Source of the DNA: Bacteroidales bacterium
GTDB lineage: Bacteria > Bacteroidota > Bacteroidia > Bacteroidales > UBA10428
Length of the DNA stretch: 8,568 nucleotides
NCBI GenBank assembly: GCA_016935595.1
Contig: JAFGQQ010000256.1
Coordinates: forward strand, 1-8,568
Reading direction: 5' to 3'
This document shows, one piece after another, positions 7,125 to 8,568 of this stretch. Each line of letters opens with the position of its first letter. Position 1 is the stretch's first letter. Both the position numbers and the translations under genes were made by a program. The notes under the pieces are model-generated. The model saw nothing but the letters and a program-made list of their open reading frames with translations, ran no database searches and was not told the DNA's origin.

Positions 7125-7154
7125 ATGAACTGAAAATAATGACCGATGAATAAA
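7125..7154 (-). promoter_or_regulatory. Candidate LytTR operator: two imperfect direct repeats upstream of the receptor gene
   Basis: On the minus strand TCAGTTCAT (7133 to 7125) fits the published LytTR half-site consensus [TA][AC][CA]GTTN[AG][TG] at every position. A second, weaker copy, TTTATTCAT (7154 to 7146), shares 6 of 9 bases with it. Exactly 12 bases separate them, so the repeats are 21 bases apart, two helical turns, as known for LytTR sites. They lie 67-96 bases before the receptor start, just upstream of a possible promoter. The single consensus match is not rare by chance, so this is a candidate only. Confidence 0.25.
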
Positions 7155-7247
7155 TATATTTAAGGACAAAATACAAATGGATAAACATAAATTTGAAATA
7201 TCTTTATACTTTTACCTTAGCAGATAACGCTAAATAATATTTAAGGA
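7151..7247 (+). repeat. Pair of near-identical 16/17-bp direct repeats before fumC
   Basis: TAAATATATTTAAGGA (7151-7166) recurs as TAAATAATATTTAAGGA (7231-7247), differing by one inserted A; the starts are 80 bases apart. The second copy ends two bases before the fumC ATG. No role is known. The AAGGA is too close to the ATG to be a good Shine-Dalgarno sequence. Confidence 0.5.
7192..7220 (+). promoter_or_regulatory. Possible Bacteroidota-type promoter for fumC
   Basis: TTTG (7192-7195) is followed after 17 bases by TACCTTAG (7213-7220), one base from the -7 consensus TAnnTTTG. The predicted transcript start is near 7227, giving a leader of about 23 bases. Spacing is slightly short of the commonly cited 19-21, so confidence is moderate. 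Confidence 0.35.
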
Positions 7248-7249
7248 TT

Positions 7250-8568
7250 ATGAATTACAGAATTGAAAAAGACAGTATGGGTGAAGTAAAAGTGCCTGCC
7301 GATAAATATTGGGGGGCACAAACTCAACGTTCTCTCAATAATTTTAAAATCGGTAAAGAAGCATCTATGCCAGTTGAAATTATTTATGCTTTTGGGTATT
7401 TAAAGAAAGCAGCGGCTTTTATTAATTTTAAACTAGGAATTTTACCTGAAAAAAAGAAGGACTTAATCATACATGTTTGTAATGAAATAATAGATGGGAA
7501 ATTAAATGATCATTTTCCACTGGTAATATGGCAAACCGGTTCAGGCACACAAACTAACATGAATGTAAATGAGGTTATTTCTAATCGCGCCCAGGAACTC
7601 AATGCTGGAAGTTTAACCGATAATCCTAAACTTGTCCATCCGAATGACGATGTGAATAAATCCCAATCTTCAAATGATACTTTTCCAACAGCTATGCACA
7701 TTGCAGCTTATAAAATGTTGGTTGAAAAAACCCTGCCAGGCATTGAAAAATTAAAAAATGTTCTATCAGATAGAGTCAGGGAATTTGATAAAATTGTGAA
7801 AGTTGGACGAACACATTGGATGGATGCAGTACCCTTAACTTTGGGACAAGAGTTTTCGGGTTATGTTTCACAATTAGATCATGGATTAAAAGCAATTAAT
7901 AATACCCTGGCTCATTTATCTGAACTGGCTATTGGTGGCACTGCTGTTGGTACAGGATTAAATGCCCCTAAAGGGTATGATAAATTAGTAGCTGAAAAAA
8001 TAGCAGAATTAACCGGATTACCATTTTTAACTGCAAAAAATAAGTTCGAATCACTGGCCGCCCATGATGCCCTTGTTGAAACACATGGGGCGTTAAAACA
8101 AGTTGCTATAAGCCTTATGAAAATAGCAAATGATATACGTATTATGGCCTCCGGCCCACGATCGGGGATAGGAGAAATAATTTTACCCGAAAATGAACCC
8201 GGTTCATCTATTATGCCTGGAAAAGTAAACCCAACCCAGATTGAAGCTTTAACAATGGTTTGCTCCCAGATAATGGGCAACGATGTAACAATTGGAATAG
8301 GGGGAAGCAATGGCCATTTTGAATTAAATGTTTTTAAACCGGTCATTATTGCTAATTTTCTTCAATCAGCAAGGTTATTGGGTGATGTGTGTGTTTCTTT
8401 TACTGATAATTGTGTGGCAGGTATTGAACCTAATCTAAAAACCATAAAAAACCATCTCGAGAATTCATTAATGTTGGTTACTTCATTAAATCCTCAAATA
8501 GGTTACGATAATGCCGCAAAAATTGCAAAAAAGGCATACAGCGCAGGAATTACTCTTAAACAAGCTGC
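7250..8568 (+). CDS. fumC: Class II fumarate hydratase (3' end outside the window)
   Basis: Class II fumarase is the iron-independent, homotetrameric enzyme that interconverts fumarate and malate in the TCA cycle. The 439 complete codons here lack about 25 from the usual length of roughly 465. The N-terminus [20 protein letters not shown] is standard and fixes the start at 7250. [30 protein letters not shown] and [11 protein letters not shown] carry active-site residues, including His189. The mobile signature loop [13 protein letters not shown] spans 318-330, with Ser319/Ser320. The GKVNPTQ and [12 protein letters not shown] forms separate it from aspartate ammonia-lyase, its closest look-alike. 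Trp190 after the catalytic His replaces the smaller residue commonly found there. The gene is divergent from the receptor operon and seems unrelated to it in function. Confidence 0.95.
   Translation, partial: MNYRIEKDSMGEVKVPADKYWGAQTQRSLNNFKIGKEASMPVEIIYAFGYLKKAAAFINFKLGILPEKKKDLIIHVCNEIIDGKLNDHFPLVIWQTGSGTQTNMNVNEVISNRAQELNAGSLTDNPKLVHPNDDVNKSQSSNDTFPTAMHIAAYKMLVEKTLPGIEKLKNVLSDRVREFDKIVKVGRTHWMDAVPLTLGQEFSGYVSQLDHGLKAINNTLAHLSELAIGGTAVGTGLNAPKGYDKLVAEKIAELTGLPFLTAKNKFESLAAHDALVETHGALKQVAISLMKIANDIRIMASGPRSGIGEIILPENEPGSSIMPGKVNPTQIEALTMVCSQIMGNDVTIGIGGSNGHFELNVFKPVIIANFLQSARLLGDVCVSFTDNCVAGIEPNLKTIKNHLENSLMLVTSLNPQIGYDNAAKIAKKAYSAGITLKQA

Noticed and set aside
7912..8346. 144-codon minus-strand ORF
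   Set aside because: It lies wholly antisense to well-conserved fumC codons; it is a shadow of that gene. The smaller minus-strand ORFs at 7510-7701 and 2338-2718 are the same kind of shadow.
7250..8568. Aspartate ammonia-lyase instead of fumarase
   Set aside because: [25 protein letters not shown] and [14 protein letters not shown] are the fumarase forms of the shared superfamily motifs.

Overview
The window looks like chromosomal DNA from an AT-rich member of the Bacteroidota. Three things point there. The two-component pair is of the LytS/LytTR type common in that phylum. The TonB-dependent receptor begins with a carboxypeptidase-regulatory-like (CarboxypepD_reg) domain, as is typical there. 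Gene starts lack convincing Shine-Dalgarno sequences, and possible promoters resemble the Bacteroidota TTTG / TAnnTTTG pattern. I cannot place the organism below phylum. Seven protein genes fill almost the whole window; no gene-free stretch exceeds 191 bases. I saw no tRNA, rRNA, CRISPR array or insertion sequence.

Left part (1-2851). The 5' end of ribD (riboflavin synthesis) reads leftward off the edge. Divergent from it is a tight rightward group, prmC - recX - prfB. prfB is not broken: its first 21 codons end at an in-frame TGA inside a classic programmed +1 frameshift signal (AGGAGG, TTT, CTT TGA C), and the remaining 341 codons follow in the next frame. PrmC methylates the glutamine of the GGQ motif in release factors, so this group carries both the modifying enzyme and one of its substrates. 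recX lies in the same frame as prmC, one stop and one codon later, and can start only at TTG.

Middle part (2855-7058, leftward). A TonB-dependent outer-membrane receptor is followed by a four-helix LytS-type sensor kinase and, through an ATGA overlap, a LytTR response regulator. This looks like one transcription unit: an outer-membrane transporter with its own inner-membrane sensor and DNA-binding regulator. There is no SusD, FecR or ECF sigma gene beside it, and the ligand is unknown. The kinase has almost no periplasmic part, but its first short loop carries two cysteines (Cys27, Cys31). Upstream of the receptor is a pair of imperfect direct repeats with LytTR-site spacing, one of which fits the published LytTR consensus. 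This module is the most interesting part of the window.

Right part (7059-8568). A 191-bp divergent intergenic region separates the receptor from fumC (class II fumarase), which runs rightward off the window edge, probably about 25 codons short of its end.
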